Positions 1-8,274 of a stretch of DNA of 64,000 nucleotides are shown in pieces. The translations under genes and the position numbers were made by a program. The first letter of the stretch is position 1. Every line of letters starts with the position of its first letter. The stretch lies in the NCBI RefSeq assembly GCF_023715465.1, contig NZ_JAMBOE010000009.1, positions 204,812 to 268,811 of the forward strand. The letters are read 5' to 3'. A model generated the notes under the pieces. The model was not told the origin of the DNA. It saw only the letters and a program-made list of their open reading frames with translations, and did not search any database. This DNA comes from Paenibacillus macerans (GTDB lineage Bacteria; Bacillota; Bacilli; Paenibacillales; Paenibacillaceae).

Positions 1-2
1 TG

Positions 3-359
3 CTGCGTTCCATCGCCCAAACGATCCACAAACGGGTGCAAGCGCTGGGCGGGTTTGCGGCGCGTTACGGCGGGGAGGAGTTTGTCGTGATCTTGACGGA
101 TTGCGGTGCCCGCGAAACCCGGAATATAGCGGAGAAGCTTCGCAGGGCGGTGTCCGGGTTGGCCATCCCCCATGAAGTTTCCGCAATTTCCGGCTGTGTT
201 ACGATCAGCATCGGGGGCTGCTGCATTTCGCCGCTTGATCCGGTGAGCGGGCAGGAATTGATCGGCTGCGCCGACCGCTGCTTGTACAAAGCGAAGGAGG
301 CGGGCCGCAACCGGTCTGTGGTTGAAGACTGGACGGACTCGCAGCCCGCGGAGCTTTAA
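3..359 (+). CDS. GGDEF-domain protein (diguanylate cyclase), C-terminal part only
   Basis: The reading frame is open from the left edge, so the start lies outside the window. The visible 118 residues hold the active-site loop RYGGEEF at about residues 21-27. The following segment, ending in CADRCLYKAKEAGRNR, is the typical end of a GGDEF domain. An intact GGEEF loop is known to make cyclic di-GMP from two GTP, so the domain is probably active. The sensory part that would say what it responds to is not visible. The stop overlaps the 3' end of the convergent ccdC gene by 4 bp. Confidence 0.9.
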   Translation: MRSIAQTIHKRVQALGGFAARYGGEEFVVILTDCGARETRNIAEKLRRAVSGLAIPHEVSAISGCVTISIGGCCISPLDPVSGQELIGCADRCLYKAKEAGRNRSVVEDWTDSQPAEL

Positions 360-859
360 TCGGAATTGGAAGGGCTGTCAGGGCCTGCCGTCATGGCGCG
401 GTATTGCTTCAGCATAAACAGCCGCCAGCGGATAATCATCCCGTAGGCCAGCAGAAAGAAAACGGCGCCGGTCTGAAGCACGGAGATATATTGCTCCACC
501 GCTTCGTGAAGCAGCATGCGCACAGCGAGCAGGCCGATCAGAATAAAAATAAAGCTGCGCGAGCGCTGGGCATAGACCTGGCCGTCCACCTTCTCGAATT
601 TCGTGGTCCGGATGAGCGGATAGGAGAACAGCAGCCAGCCGAGCGCAAAGGCGATGATCCCCCAAGTGACGGGAATATGCGTCTCGGGAACGACGAACAT
701 CATGAACCCGGTCGTCATGCCGAGCGGGGGAATGATGATTTTCTGGATCGTCACGGGCCGGCGGCTCGCCTTAAGGCGGATAAACAGCACGGCTACCGCC
801 ATGAACAAGGCGCCGAAAGTAAAGGCGATTTGCAGGTAAGAAGGGTTTATCGCATTCAT
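356..859 (-). CDS. ccdC: CcdC-like membrane protein
   Basis: This 167-residue protein has four to five hydrophobic segments. Its length and pattern match Bacillus CcdC/YneJ (DUF1453 family): an early FTFGALFMAVAVLFIRLKA helix, then KIIIPPLGMTTGFMMF. In Bacillus the gene lies near ccdA, but the protein's own role in cytochrome c maturation is unproven. Here it stands alone, convergent with the GGDEF gene and divergent from the Rrf2 regulator. The start has a GGAGATCCC-type upstream segment on the minus strand at about 860-870. Family assignment is from recognised sequence; function is uncertain. Confidence 0.75.
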   Translation of the reverse strand: MNAINPSYLQIAFTFGALFMAVAVLFIRLKASRRPVTIQKIIIPPLGMTTGFMMFVVPETHIPVTWGIIAFALGWLLFSYPLIRTTKFEKVDGQVYAQRSRSFIFILIGLLAVRMLLHEAVEQYISVLQTGAVFFLLAYGMIIRWRLFMLKQYRAMTAGPDSPSNSD

Positions 860-892
860 AGGAGATCCCTTTCTATATAAAGAAGTGATTGT

Positions 893-922
893 TTGACAAA
901 ACTAAATATTTGTTAATAGTAT
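893..922 (+). promoter_or_regulatory. Sigma-A-type promoter for the Rrf2 gene
   Basis: A perfect TTGACA (893-898) is followed after 18 bp by TAGTAT (917-922). It lies in the AT-rich divergent gap between ccdC and the regulator and points to the regulator, leaving a leader of roughly 65 nt. Rrf2 proteins often control themselves, so an operator may overlap; none is evident. Confidence 0.6.
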
Positions 923-993
923 TTCGCGAGAACATTATAACATAATCAACCGCTCATGTTTCAAACCTGCCAACGCAGAGGGGGGGAAGGACA

Positions 994-1503
994 ATGAATA
1001 GCGAATTCACGGTTGCGGTCCATTGCCTGTTGTTTCTGGACAACAAAGAGGAGCAAATGGCCAACAGCGAGCAGATCGCCTGCAGCGTTGCGACCCATCC
1101 GGCTCGTGTGCGCAAAGTGCTTAGTGCGCTGCGGAAGCACGGTTTAGTGACAACGAAGGAGGGCGTCGGCGGGGGATATTCGCTCAATACGGAACTTGCG
1201 CGGGTGACTTTGGGCGACTTGTACCGAATGTTTGCACGCGGTTCGCTGCATCCGGGCTGGTGCTCCGGCAGCGAGGAGTCCTCCTGCCAAGTATCTTCCA
1301 ATATGCACACCGTCATGGACCGGATTTTCACCGGCGGGGAGCAGCGGCTGGAGTCGTATTTCGATGAACTTTCCTTGTCGGAGGTCAAACGGATGCTGGA
1401 TGAAGCCGACAGCCAGGCCGGAAGAGAGCATTGTACGGGTAAGTACAAGGATATGAAGGATCTGTTGGAAGTGCGGAAAGCCAAGGGAGGAGTGCTGAGG
1501 TGA
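994..1503 (+). CDS. Rrf2 family transcriptional regulator
   Basis: A 169-residue protein with the Rrf2 winged-helix arrangement: MNSEFTVAVHCLLFL at the N-terminus, recognition helix around SVATHPARVRKVLSALRKHGLV, and a GVGGGYSLN wing. It has two cysteines near WCSGSEESSC, but the three-cysteine pattern of [Fe-S] sensors such as IscR and NsrR is not evident. It is therefore more like the YwnA/CymR branch. The start follows GGGGGAAGGAC. Its stop overlaps the GTG of the next gene, so the two are co-transcribed and it may sense something related to the lactonase. Confidence 0.85.
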   Translation: MNSEFTVAVHCLLFLDNKEEQMANSEQIACSVATHPARVRKVLSALRKHGLVTTKEGVGGGYSLNTELARVTLGDLYRMFARGSLHPGWCSGSEESSCQVSSNMHTVMDRIFTGGEQRLESYFDELSLSEVKRMLDEADSQAGREHCTGKYKDMKDLLEVRKAKGGVLR

Positions 1504-2573
1504 GTATTTTCGATCGCATGGATTTCCGGTTGTTTTACGCAGGATCTTATGCGGAGCCGGGCGACCCGGGGATTTATTTATGCGAACTGGACCTGCGGAG
1601 CGGCGCCATGCGTATCCTCGGGCAAACGGACGGGATTGTGAACCCTTCTTTCGTAATCGCGGATATGGATGCACGGCGGCTTTATGCGGTCAGCGAGCAG
1701 AGCGAAGGGAAAGCGGTCAGTTTCACGATCGATCCGGCGGACGGCGGATTAACGAAGCTAAACGAGCTTCCGACGCTGGGGGCGGATCCCTGCCATCTCG
1801 CGCTGGCGAAGGCCGGCGAGGAGGGCTGGCTGCTCGCCTCCAACTATTCCAGCGGCAATGTGATCAGCTTTGCGCTGGGCGAAGCCGGAGCGCTGGCGGG
1901 GATGCGATCGAACGTTCAGCACGAAGGCGGCGGCGTTCATCCGGAACGGCAGGAGGGCCCCCATGCGCACAGTGCCGTTCCCAGCCGGGACGGGAAGTAT
2001 ATTTACGCCTCCGATCTGGGGATCGACCGGATCGTGATTTACCGGCTGGAGGACGGAGAGCTTGTGAAGCACGGGGAGGCACGGCTGCCGGACGGCTCCG
2101 GCCCGCGCCATTTTGTCATTCATCCTTCCGGGCGGTACGCCTACGGGATGAACGAATTAAACAATACGCTAACTGTATACGCTTACGATCTGGATCAAGG
2201 ACGCCTGGATCCATTGGAGCATGTCAGCACCTTGCCCGGAGATTTCCGGGGTAAGAACTATCCGGCCGACATTCACCTGTCGCCGGACGGCCGCTTCCTG
2301 TACGGCTCCAACCGGGGGCACAACAGCCTCGTCCGCTTCCGCGTCGATCCGGCCAGCGGCAAGCTTGGCGATCCGGAGTGGATCGGGACCGGCGGGAACT
2401 GGCCGCGGAACTTCGCCGTGCTGGACGGCTACGTGCTCGTGGCGAACCAATACAGCGGCAATATCGTGGCATTCCGGCGGGATGCGGAAACGGGCACGCT
2501 GTCGCCTGCCGGCCAGGAGCTGGCCATCGCCAAGGTCGCTTGCATCGAGCCGCTGAACCCGGGGCCGTTGTAG
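1500..2573 (+). CDS. pgl: 6-phosphogluconolactonase-type beta-propeller lactonase
   Basis: The 357-residue product matches the YkgB/Pgl-type lactonase family, a seven-bladed propeller. Visible hallmarks are HPERQEGPHAHSAVPSRDG, GSGPRHFVIHPSGRYAYGMNELNNT and GNWPRNFAVLDGYVLVANQYS. Members hydrolyse 6-phosphogluconolactone in the oxidative pentose phosphate path, though some act on other lactones. Translation is coupled to the Rrf2 gene: the GTG at 1500 overlaps its TGA. No signal peptide is seen, so it is cytoplasmic. The substrate is inferred from the family only. Confidence 0.85.
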   Translation: MSIFDRMDFRLFYAGSYAEPGDPGIYLCELDLRSGAMRILGQTDGIVNPSFVIADMDARRLYAVSEQSEGKAVSFTIDPADGGLTKLNELPTLGADPCHLALAKAGEEGWLLASNYSSGNVISFALGEAGALAGMRSNVQHEGGGVHPERQEGPHAHSAVPSRDGKYIYASDLGIDRIVIYRLEDGELVKHGEARLPDGSGPRHFVIHPSGRYAYGMNELNNTLTVYAYDLDQGRLDPLEHVSTLPGDFRGKNYPADIHLSPDGRFLYGSNRGHNSLVRFRVDPASGKLGDPEWIGTGGNWPRNFAVLDGYVLVANQYSGNIVAFRRDAETGTLSPAGQELAIAKVACIEPLNPGPL

Positions 2574-2606
2574 AGGCAAGGCCCGAGGATGCCGGGAAGA
2601 ATACGG

Positions 2607-2633
2607 GGCGCGTATTTCGTTTGCGCGCCTTTT
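2607..2633 (+). terminator. Intrinsic terminator after the lactonase gene
   Basis: GGCGCG (2607-2612) pairs with CGCGCC (2624-2629) around an 11-nt loop and is followed by TTTT. It lies 34 bp after the stop codon. The stem is short but wholly GC. Confidence 0.5.
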
Positions 2634-2677
2634 CGTGTCCCTCTTCACGCCCTCACCTTACGTGCCCCCGTTTGACA

Positions 2678-2871
2678 TAGCGGTAATTTATGGCGTTATT
2701 TTCCCCGATTTGAGCTGTATTGTTGAAATAGAGGAAAAAAATGTCGCTATGTGTTCGGAAACGGGCTGATATCAAGTAAATATACGTGTCGGACGAAGAA
2801 TAGAGGTAAAAAATTCCTCTATTTTCCCGCTGACTGTGAAAAGTGAGATATAGCGACATTTTATACCGCTA
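2678..2871. repeat. Four-word intergenic element, family A, copy 1
   Basis: Four 21-bp words sit at 2678-2698, 2729-2749, 2801-2821 and 2851-2871. Their centres are 51, 72 and 50 bp apart. Each word begins TAG and ends TA, with half-sites like TAGCGG and CGCTA around an A/T-rich middle. Words 3 and 4 are inverted relative to 1 and 2. It lies in the gap between the lactonase and the sulfate operon. Three more family A copies lie at 13.6, 35.0 and 51.9 kb. Confidence 0.85.
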
Positions 2872-2939
2872 TTGTGGTTGCAACTATGTTTAATCCGGCC
2901 GCTCTCTCCAACCCGGCTGTCCCCTAAGCGAACCTGACC

Positions 2940-2984
2940 AAATCCGCCCACATCAAATCCGACCACATCAAATCCGCCCACACC
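2940..2984. repeat. Triple 15-bp tandem repeat
   Basis: Three adjacent 15-bp copies of AAATCCGCCCACATC, with one or two changes between copies. The surrounding 2.88-3.17 kb holds nothing else I recognise. Confidence 0.75.
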
Positions 2985-3170
2985 TGCTAACCACATGTAC
3001 TATTTCTAGCCACGCTTTTCCTGGTACGCATACATGCGCAACTCTGAAGATCCTCCCACGCCAAACTCCACATTTCACCGAATATCCAACCCCCATTTTG
3101 CGGCTCGTACATTCGTCTTTCGCAATATAAGGGGACCTTATAAATAATTTGGTTTTTTTGAATAAAACGT

Positions 3171-3200
3171 TTGACAATTTTAGGCCCCTGATAATAAAAT
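3171..3200 (+). promoter_or_regulatory. Sigma-A-type promoter of the sulfate uptake operon
   Basis: TTGACA (3171-3176) and TAAAAT (3195-3200) are 18 bp apart. Transcription would begin about 208 nt before the sbp start, leaving room for the structured leader. Just downstream is an AT-rich stretch including TAGGAATAATTT (about 3224-3235), which could be an operator for a CymR-like Rrf2 regulator. That last point is only a guess. Confidence 0.6.
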
Positions 3201-3257
3201 AACACCATAGCATACTAAACAGGTAGGAATAATTTAAAATGTTCTAACCGTACGGGC

Positions 3258-3343
3258 GGAGGAACGCTCTATTGCCTTGGCAGACACGGGTAGCGACTCG
3301 GTTTGACCGTAGGGACTGGAGCGTTTCTCCGTTTCCTCTTTTT
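3258..3343 (+). promoter_or_regulatory. Structured leader with terminator-like stem upstream of sbp
   Basis: GGAGGAACGCTC (3258-3269) pairs with GAGCGTTTCTCC (3319-3330), enclosing about 49 nt that can fold further. A TTTTT run follows at 3339-3343. It lies between the promoter and the sbp ribosome binding site, the usual place for an attenuator or riboswitch expression platform. The conserved S-box core is not recognisable, so I cannot name a class. Confidence 0.45.
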
Positions 3344-3415
3344 AGGGGATGAGCTGCGGTATGAAGCCTGCCGGCAGTGTAAGGAAAATAACAAGAGAGC
3401 AAGGGGAGTGATACG

Positions 3416-4492
3416 ATGATCAAACTGTGGAAGCAAGGGGTTCTAATGAGTTTGGTGCTGGCGATGCTGACGGTGGTGACGGCCTGCGCGGCGGATAACA
3501 AGCGGGGCGAGGAGGCCAGCGCGCAAGCCGGTTCTTCAGGCAGCGGGGAGAAGCTTAAGGAAGTGGAGCTGCTGAACGTATCCTACGACCCGACCCGGGA
3601 GCTATATGAAAAATACAACGCAGCATTTGCCGCTTATTGGGAGAAAGAGAAGGGTCAAAAAGTCACGATCAAGCAGTCGCACGGCGGCTCGGGCAAACAG
3701 AGCCGGGCGGTGATCGACGGTCTGGGGGCGGACGTGGTAACGCTGGCGTTAGGTTACGATATTGACGCCATTCAGCAAAGCGGCCAGATCAATGAGGGCT
3801 GGCAGCAGAAATATGAACATAACAGTTCTCCTTATACCTCGACGATTGTGTTTTTGGTACGCAAAGGCAATCCGAAAGGGATTAAGGACTGGGACGATCT
3901 GATCAAAGACGGGGTGGAAGTCATTACGCCGAACCCGCAAACCTCGGGGGGCGCCCGTTGGAACTACCTGGCGGCATGGGGATACGCCCTGCACCATAAT
4001 AATAACGATGAAGCCAAAGCGCAGGAATTCGTCAAGAAACTGTTCCAGCACGTCCCTGTTCTGGACAGCGGCGCCCGCGGAGCGACGACGACCTTCGTTG
4101 AACGCGGACTGGGCGATGTGCTGCTTGCCTGGGAAAATGAAGCCTGGCTTTCCGTAAAAGAGCTCGGACCGGACAAATTCGATATCGTTTATCCATCGGA
4201 AAGCATCCTGGCCGAACCTCCCGTAGCGGTGGTGGACAAAAACGCCGACAAACACGGAACCCGGGAAGTCGCCGAAGCATACCTGAAATATTTGTACACG
4301 GAGGAAGGACAGACGATCGCGGCGGAAAATTATTACCGTCCGACGCTGGACAGCGTAAAAGCCAAGTTTGCCGACCAGTTCCCCGATATCAAGCTGTTTA
4401 CGATTGACGAGGAGTTTGGCGGATGGGCGGAAGCGCAGCAGAAACATTTTAGCGATGGAGGCATTTTCAGCCAGATTTACGTACCTCAATAA
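3416..4492 (+). CDS. sbp: Sulfate ABC transporter substrate-binding lipoprotein
   Basis: A 358-residue protein beginning with a lipoprotein signal ending VVTAC (Cys at about 24). It is anchored outside the membrane, where it captures sulfate or thiosulfate. Family hallmarks of the Sbp/CysP group are SYDPTRELYEKYN, HGGSGKQSRAVIDGLGADVVTLAL and PNPQTSGGARWNYLAAWGYAL. The start has an AAGGGGAGTG site. It is first in an operon with cysT and cysW; a 94-bp gap separates it from cysT. Confidence 0.95.
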   Translation: MIKLWKQGVLMSLVLAMLTVVTACAADNKRGEEASAQAGSSGSGEKLKEVELLNVSYDPTRELYEKYNAAFAAYWEKEKGQKVTIKQSHGGSGKQSRAVIDGLGADVVTLALGYDIDAIQQSGQINEGWQQKYEHNSSPYTSTIVFLVRKGNPKGIKDWDDLIKDGVEVITPNPQTSGGARWNYLAAWGYALHHNNNDEAKAQEFVKKLFQHVPVLDSGARGATTTFVERGLGDVLLAWENEAWLSVKELGPDKFDIVYPSESILAEPPVAVVDKNADKHGTREVAEAYLKYLYTEEGQTIAAENYYRPTLDSVKAKFADQFPDIKLFTIDEEFGGWAEAQQKHFSDGGIFSQIYVPQ

Positions 4493-4586
4493 CCGGCCGT
4501 TCCAAGCGGAGGACCAGGTTCCGGGAGAGACGCCGCACGTTGCGTTAGCCTCTCTCTGGCCTGAATAGGAGAAAGGATGAAGTAAC

Positions 4587-5417
4587 ATGCACAGTAGCGC
4601 CACGAAGCGCGGAGTACTGCCCGGATTCGGGTTGACCATGGGATACAGTGTGCTTTATTTGAGCTTGATCGTGCTGATCCCGCTCTCCGCCTTGCTGCTG
4701 AATTCTACGGGACTTACCTGGGAAAAGTTTTGGGATGTCGCCACGGATCCGCGGGTATTGGCCTCTTATCGGGTTAGCTTTCTGACCGCGGCGGCCGCCG
4801 GCCTGATCGATGCCGTGCTGGGGCTGCTGCTGGCTTGGGTGCTTGTCAGATATGATTTTCCCGGAAAAAAACTGTTTGACTCCATGATCGATCTGCCATT
4901 TGCACTGCCCACCGCGGTGGCCGGAGTATCGCTGACGGCGATCTACTCGTCGAACGGCTGGATCGGCTCCTTGCTTGAGCCGTTGGGCATCCGCATCGCG
5001 TTTACGCCGATAGGGATCACGCTGGCGCTGATGTTTATCGGCATCCCGTTTGTCGTCCGGACGGTGCAGCCGGTGCTTCAGGATCTCGACGCGGAGGTGG
5101 AGGAGGCCGCGGCCACCCTGGGTGCGAGCCGGTTCCGCACGTTCCGCAAAGTCGTGCTGCCGGAGCTGTTGCCGCCGCTGCTCACCGGGTTTGCGCTGGC
5201 TTTTTCCCGCGGCATTGGGGAGTATGGCTCCGTCGTTTTCATTTCCGGCAACATGCCGATGAAGACGGAAATCGCCCCGCTGCTCATCATGTCGAAGCTG
5301 GAGCAGTTCGACTACGCCGGCGCAACGGCGGTGGCGCTGATCCTGCTGCTCATCTCGTTCGTGCTGCTGCTGCTGATTAACTCGCTGCAGCGCCGGATGC
5401 GCAAAACCGCGAGATAA
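4587..5417 (+). CDS. cysT: Sulfate ABC transporter permease CysT
   Basis: A 276-residue inner-membrane permease with about six helices. It carries the LPFALPTAVAGVSLTAIYS segment and the cytoplasmic EAA loop EEAAATLGASRFRTFRKVVLPEL that docks the ATPase. CysT pairs with CysW to form the sulfate channel. The ATG follows AAGGATGAAG. The gene is 42 bp before cysW, so the two are co-transcribed and their products act as a heterodimer. Confidence 0.94.
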   Translation: MHSSATKRGVLPGFGLTMGYSVLYLSLIVLIPLSALLLNSTGLTWEKFWDVATDPRVLASYRVSFLTAAAAGLIDAVLGLLLAWVLVRYDFPGKKLFDSMIDLPFALPTAVAGVSLTAIYSSNGWIGSLLEPLGIRIAFTPIGITLALMFIGIPFVVRTVQPVLQDLDAEVEEAAATLGASRFRTFRKVVLPELLPPLLTGFALAFSRGIGEYGSVVFISGNMPMKTEIAPLLIMSKLEQFDYAGATAVALILLLISFVLLLLINSLQRRMRKTAR

Positions 5418-5459
5418 ACGGACCAAACAGGATGATTTAAGCATGGAGGAGGAAATCAT

Positions 5460-6320
5460 ATGGCGGGTTCTGTACCATTAGCTGCCCATAAGCCTACTGC
5501 GCCCGGCCGCCAGACCCGAAAAGGATCGGGCGCCGTAAAATGGGTGCTGATCACCCTCGCGGCGCTGGTGCTGATCTGGTTGATCGTGCTGCCGCTGGCC
5601 GTCGTAATCACGGAAGCCCTCAAAAAGGGCTGGGGCGTTTACGTGGAAGCCATCCGCGATCCCGACGCCTTGTCGGCGCTGCGGTTGACGCTGCTCGTTG
5701 CCGTGATCACCGTTCCGCTGAACACGATTTTTGGCGTGGCGGCCGCATGGGCGATTACCAAGTTCAATTTTCGCGGCAAGCAGGTGCTTGTGACGCTGAT
5801 CGACTTGCCTTTTGCCGTTTCCCCCGTCATCGGCGGCCTCATTTACGTGCTCGTCTACGGGGTTCACGGCTGGTTTGGGCCATGGCTGCAGGAGCATGAT
5901 ATTACGATTATTTTTGCACTGCCGGGCATCATTTTGGCGACCTTGTTCGTGACTTTCCCGTTCGTTGCCAGGGAACTGATTCCGCTCATGGAGGATCAGG
6001 GGCAGCAGGAAGAAGAAGCTGCGGTTACGCTGGGCGCGCGAGGTTTTCGGATTTTCTGGAAAGTGACGCTGCCGAACATCAAATGGGGGCTGCTGTACGG
6101 CATTATTTTGTGCAATGCGAGAGCGATGGGGGAATTTGGCGCCGTGTCCGTCGTATCCGGCCATATCCGGGGAGAAACCAACACGCTGCCGCTGCACGTG
6201 GAAATTTTGTATAACGAATACCAGTTTTCCGCATCGTTTGCGGTGGCGTCCCTGCTGCTGCTGCTGGCGCTCGTCACGCTGCTGTTCAAAAGCTGGTTTA
6301 CGCGCAAAAGCAGCCACTAA
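5460..6320 (+). CDS. cysW: Sulfate ABC transporter permease CysW
   Basis: A 286-residue permease partner of CysT. A GGAGGAAATCAT site precedes the ATG. The typical segments are LIDLPFAVSPVIGGLIYVLVYG and the EAA loop EEAAVTLGARGFRIFWKVTLPNI. The ABC ATPase CysA normally ends such operons but is absent here; the next gene is yezD. The ATPase must therefore be encoded elsewhere or shared with another transporter. Confidence 0.94.
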   Translation: MAGSVPLAAHKPTAPGRQTRKGSGAVKWVLITLAALVLIWLIVLPLAVVITEALKKGWGVYVEAIRDPDALSALRLTLLVAVITVPLNTIFGVAAAWAITKFNFRGKQVLVTLIDLPFAVSPVIGGLIYVLVYGVHGWFGPWLQEHDITIIFALPGIILATLFVTFPFVARELIPLMEDQGQQEEEAAVTLGARGFRIFWKVTLPNIKWGLLYGIILCNARAMGEFGAVSVVSGHIRGETNTLPLHVEILYNEYQFSASFAVASLLLLLALVTLLFKSWFTRKSSH

Positions 6321-6369
6321 AACAAGGTGTGAGTCTCAAGATTCGCTAAAGAACAGGAGGGCGATACAA

Positions 6370-6609
6370 ATGGCAAGACCACTAAAGGTAGACGATGTCT
6401 GGTTGGAACGAATTGCCGGTCTGTTGGGCGGAATGGAATTCGGCTCCCTGAACATCGTCGTTCATGAGGGGCAGATCGTTCAAGTCGAACGCACGGAACG
6501 AAAGCGGTATGAACTAAGCTCGGGCAGCTCGGCCGGCTCGGCCAGAACTGCCAAGTCGTCCCGCCAAGCAGTCAAGTCTTTACGCGAATCGGGTTCCGTG
6601 CCGAACTGA
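6370..6609 (+). CDS. yezD: YezD-like small protein (DUF2292)
   Basis: A 79-residue protein starting MARPLKVDDVWLERIAGLLGG behind AGGAGGG. The segment GSLNIVVHEGQIVQVERTERKR is the hallmark of DUF2292/YezD, a small family found next to sulfur-uptake genes in Firmicutes. The C-terminus is a Ser/Arg-rich tail. It ends the sulfate operon just before a strong terminator. Its biochemical role is unknown; the context suggests sulfur metabolism. Confidence 0.8.
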   Translation: MARPLKVDDVWLERIAGLLGGMEFGSLNIVVHEGQIVQVERTERKRYELSSGSSAGSARTAKSSRQAVKSLRESGSVPN

Positions 6610-6621
6610 ATATTATTAAAC

Positions 6622-6688
6622 AACCCCGCTCCAGGCAGCGAAGGCCCTGCGCCGTGCTGTTTTTGGAGCGGGGTTTCGTTGTTTTTTT
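6622..6688 (+). terminator. Intrinsic terminator of the sulfate operon
   Basis: AACCCCGCTCC (6622-6632) pairs with GGAGCGGGGTT (6665-6675), enclosing a loop that can itself fold, and is followed by T-rich sequence ending in a T7 run. It lies 13 bp after the yezD stop. Confidence 0.85.
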
Positions 6689-6818
6689 AGATGCCAGAAA
6701 GTATAAACTTCATGGGAGCGGGTGCCTGATATCGCAAGAAAAGTTACCTCTAAGCTTCTTACACACGTCTTATACGCATCTTTTGCGTGTCGCCATCGCC
6801 TGTTTATGCTGCAGCCAA

Positions 6819-6996
6819 CTGCAAAAGTGCAGTTCATCTGGCGTGATTTCCCTCTCGGAGGCGAATGAAATGCAAAAGTGCATCTTTTTGGAGTTGATAT
6901 GGAAAAATATGGTGATATAGACGGTGGTGAAATGCACTTTTGCAGTTCGAGTGACCATTTCGGGGCGTTTTGACAAAAATCGCCTGCACTTTTGCA
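6819..6996. repeat. Four-word intergenic element, family B, copy 1
   Basis: Four copies of TGCAAAAGTGCA sit at about 6819-6832, 6871-6882, 6933-6944 and 6985-6996. The first two are in that orientation and the last two are its complement, TGCACTTTTGCA. Centres are about 51, 62 and 52 bp apart. It fills the convergent gap between yezD and the membrane-protein gene. The remainder of 6690-7176 holds nothing else I recognise. Confidence 0.85.
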
Positions 6997-7176
6997 TTTC
7001 GCGGCGTTTCGCGGAATTTTCGCTTGCGGCCCGGCTCCAACGGCGTCCTCCGACGGTATCCCGATGCGACAAGCGCCGGGAATGTGAGCGTTGCGCCAAG
7101 AACTACGCGACGTTAGTGCGCATTTCCCCCGGGAACAACACGCTTAGCGCTCGGGAGCCCGGACGTCAAGCGACTA

Positions 7177-8085
7177 TCAGTCCCGCGGTTCGTCGTTCTT
7201 TTTGGCGTCCGGGTGGCCGCCGTCGCTGCCGCTGCTGTCGCCGGAAGCTGCCGATGGATGGCCGACATATGGGCGCGATTTCCGCGGTTTGCGGCCGTTC
7301 AGGCGGTAACCCCAGCTGAAAAGCAGCAGCTGCAGGCCCAGAATATAAGGAGCAAACATGTACCCGGCGAGATGGAACAAGGCGAATATGGCGATCAGCG
7401 CGGCAAGAATCCGGGCGAGCGCCGAGCTTGCGCTTTTGCGGCGGAGGCTCATCGATGCCGGATAAAACACCCCCAGCGCCAACCAGGTTGAAACGAGCTG
7501 GATCCATGACGCCCAATACCGCCAGCGGTCAGGCCCTTCGCCCGTTGCCACGGTGAACTCGTCCACCAGCCGCAGCAGCCATAAGAACGTGAAAAACAAC
7601 CCGGCCGCAAAAAGAAACGGCAGCGAGGGGCGGAAATAACGCCACAGCCATTGCCCCCATCCCGGCTGCTCCATCTGGCGCAGCAGCTTGTCCCGTTCGG
7701 CGATCAACTGCTCGCTTTCCCTTTCCAGCGTCTTCAGCAGCAGTTCAAGCCGGGCGGCGTCGCCATCGGCAGCGTAGGCCGAAACTTGTGCCAGCGCGTT
7801 TTCCGTAGCGTAAGGAGCGGCGCGCAATGCCAGCAATTTGTTCAGCAATAAGCGTTTTCCCGCCCCCGAGAGAACAGGCTTGTCCAAGGCACGCATCAAC
7901 GCCGCGATCGCGGCCGCGTACAATTCCAGGCTGTTTTTCAAATGCTCCAGCCGTTTATGTTCTTCAAACGCCGCTCTGCGGCGGGCGGTCCCGTACAACC
8001 AGAGAAAAATCACGAGCGCCAGGAAGGCGGTTACAGCGGACCCCTGATGCAGCCGAAACCAAGTCAACCATTCCGAAAAGGACAC
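7177..8085 (-). CDS. Uncharacterised multi-pass membrane protein
   Basis: I do not recognise this family. With a GTG start at 8085 behind GGAAAGGGGG the product is 302 residues; an upstream ATG at 8103 is also possible. One helix (SAVTAFLALVIFLWLY) lies near the N-terminus. A long charged, leucine-rich segment follows (about residues 35-150), with coiled-coil character. Three or four further helices come after that, and then an Arg/Ser/Asp-rich tail. A helix, coiled coil, helices plan suggests a sensor or scaffold, but no catalytic motif is visible. It is convergent with the sulfate operon and divergent from the GNAT gene. Confidence 0.7.
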   Translation of the reverse strand: MSFSEWLTWFRLHQGSAVTAFLALVIFLWLYGTARRRAAFEEHKRLEHLKNSLELYAAAIAALMRALDKPVLSGAGKRLLLNKLLALRAAPYATENALAQVSAYAADGDAARLELLLKTLERESEQLIAERDKLLRQMEQPGWGQWLWRYFRPSLPFLFAAGLFFTFLWLLRLVDEFTVATGEGPDRWRYWASWIQLVSTWLALGVFYPASMSLRRKSASSALARILAALIAIFALFHLAGYMFAPYILGLQLLLFSWGYRLNGRKPRKSRPYVGHPSAASGDSSGSDGGHPDAKKNDEPRD

Positions 8086-8274
8086 CGTGATCCCCCTTTC
8101 CATTTTCCTCTTTCCACTATTGCACAGGAGCATGGCGAATTTCAAGGCGCTTCGTCAAAAAAACGGCAATTCCCGGAAATTGAGGGTGAAGTCTGAAAAG
8201 CAAAATGTTATACTTGGTAGCTGACGATAGGAGCAGGCGGTGTTTTTTTTGCGGTTATCGGAAGGAGTGTACAT

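Noticed and set aside
2678..2871. Four-word elements as MITEs
   Set aside because: No terminal inverted repeats of transposon type, no target-site duplications and no related transposase in the window. Kept only as an open possibility for family D.
3258..3343. SAM (S-box) riboswitch before sbp
   Set aside because: The conserved S-box core and its spacing are not found; only the terminator-like stem is visible.
6819..6996. Family B element as a plain bidirectional terminator
   Set aside because: Individual words are weak palindromes without G/C-rich stems or T-runs in the right place, and the same layout occurs in non-convergent gaps with other words.
6924..7319. 131-codon plus-strand frame overlapping element B1 and the membrane-protein gene
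   Set aside because: Arg/Cys-rich shadow translation with no binding site; it overlaps the real minus-strand gene.
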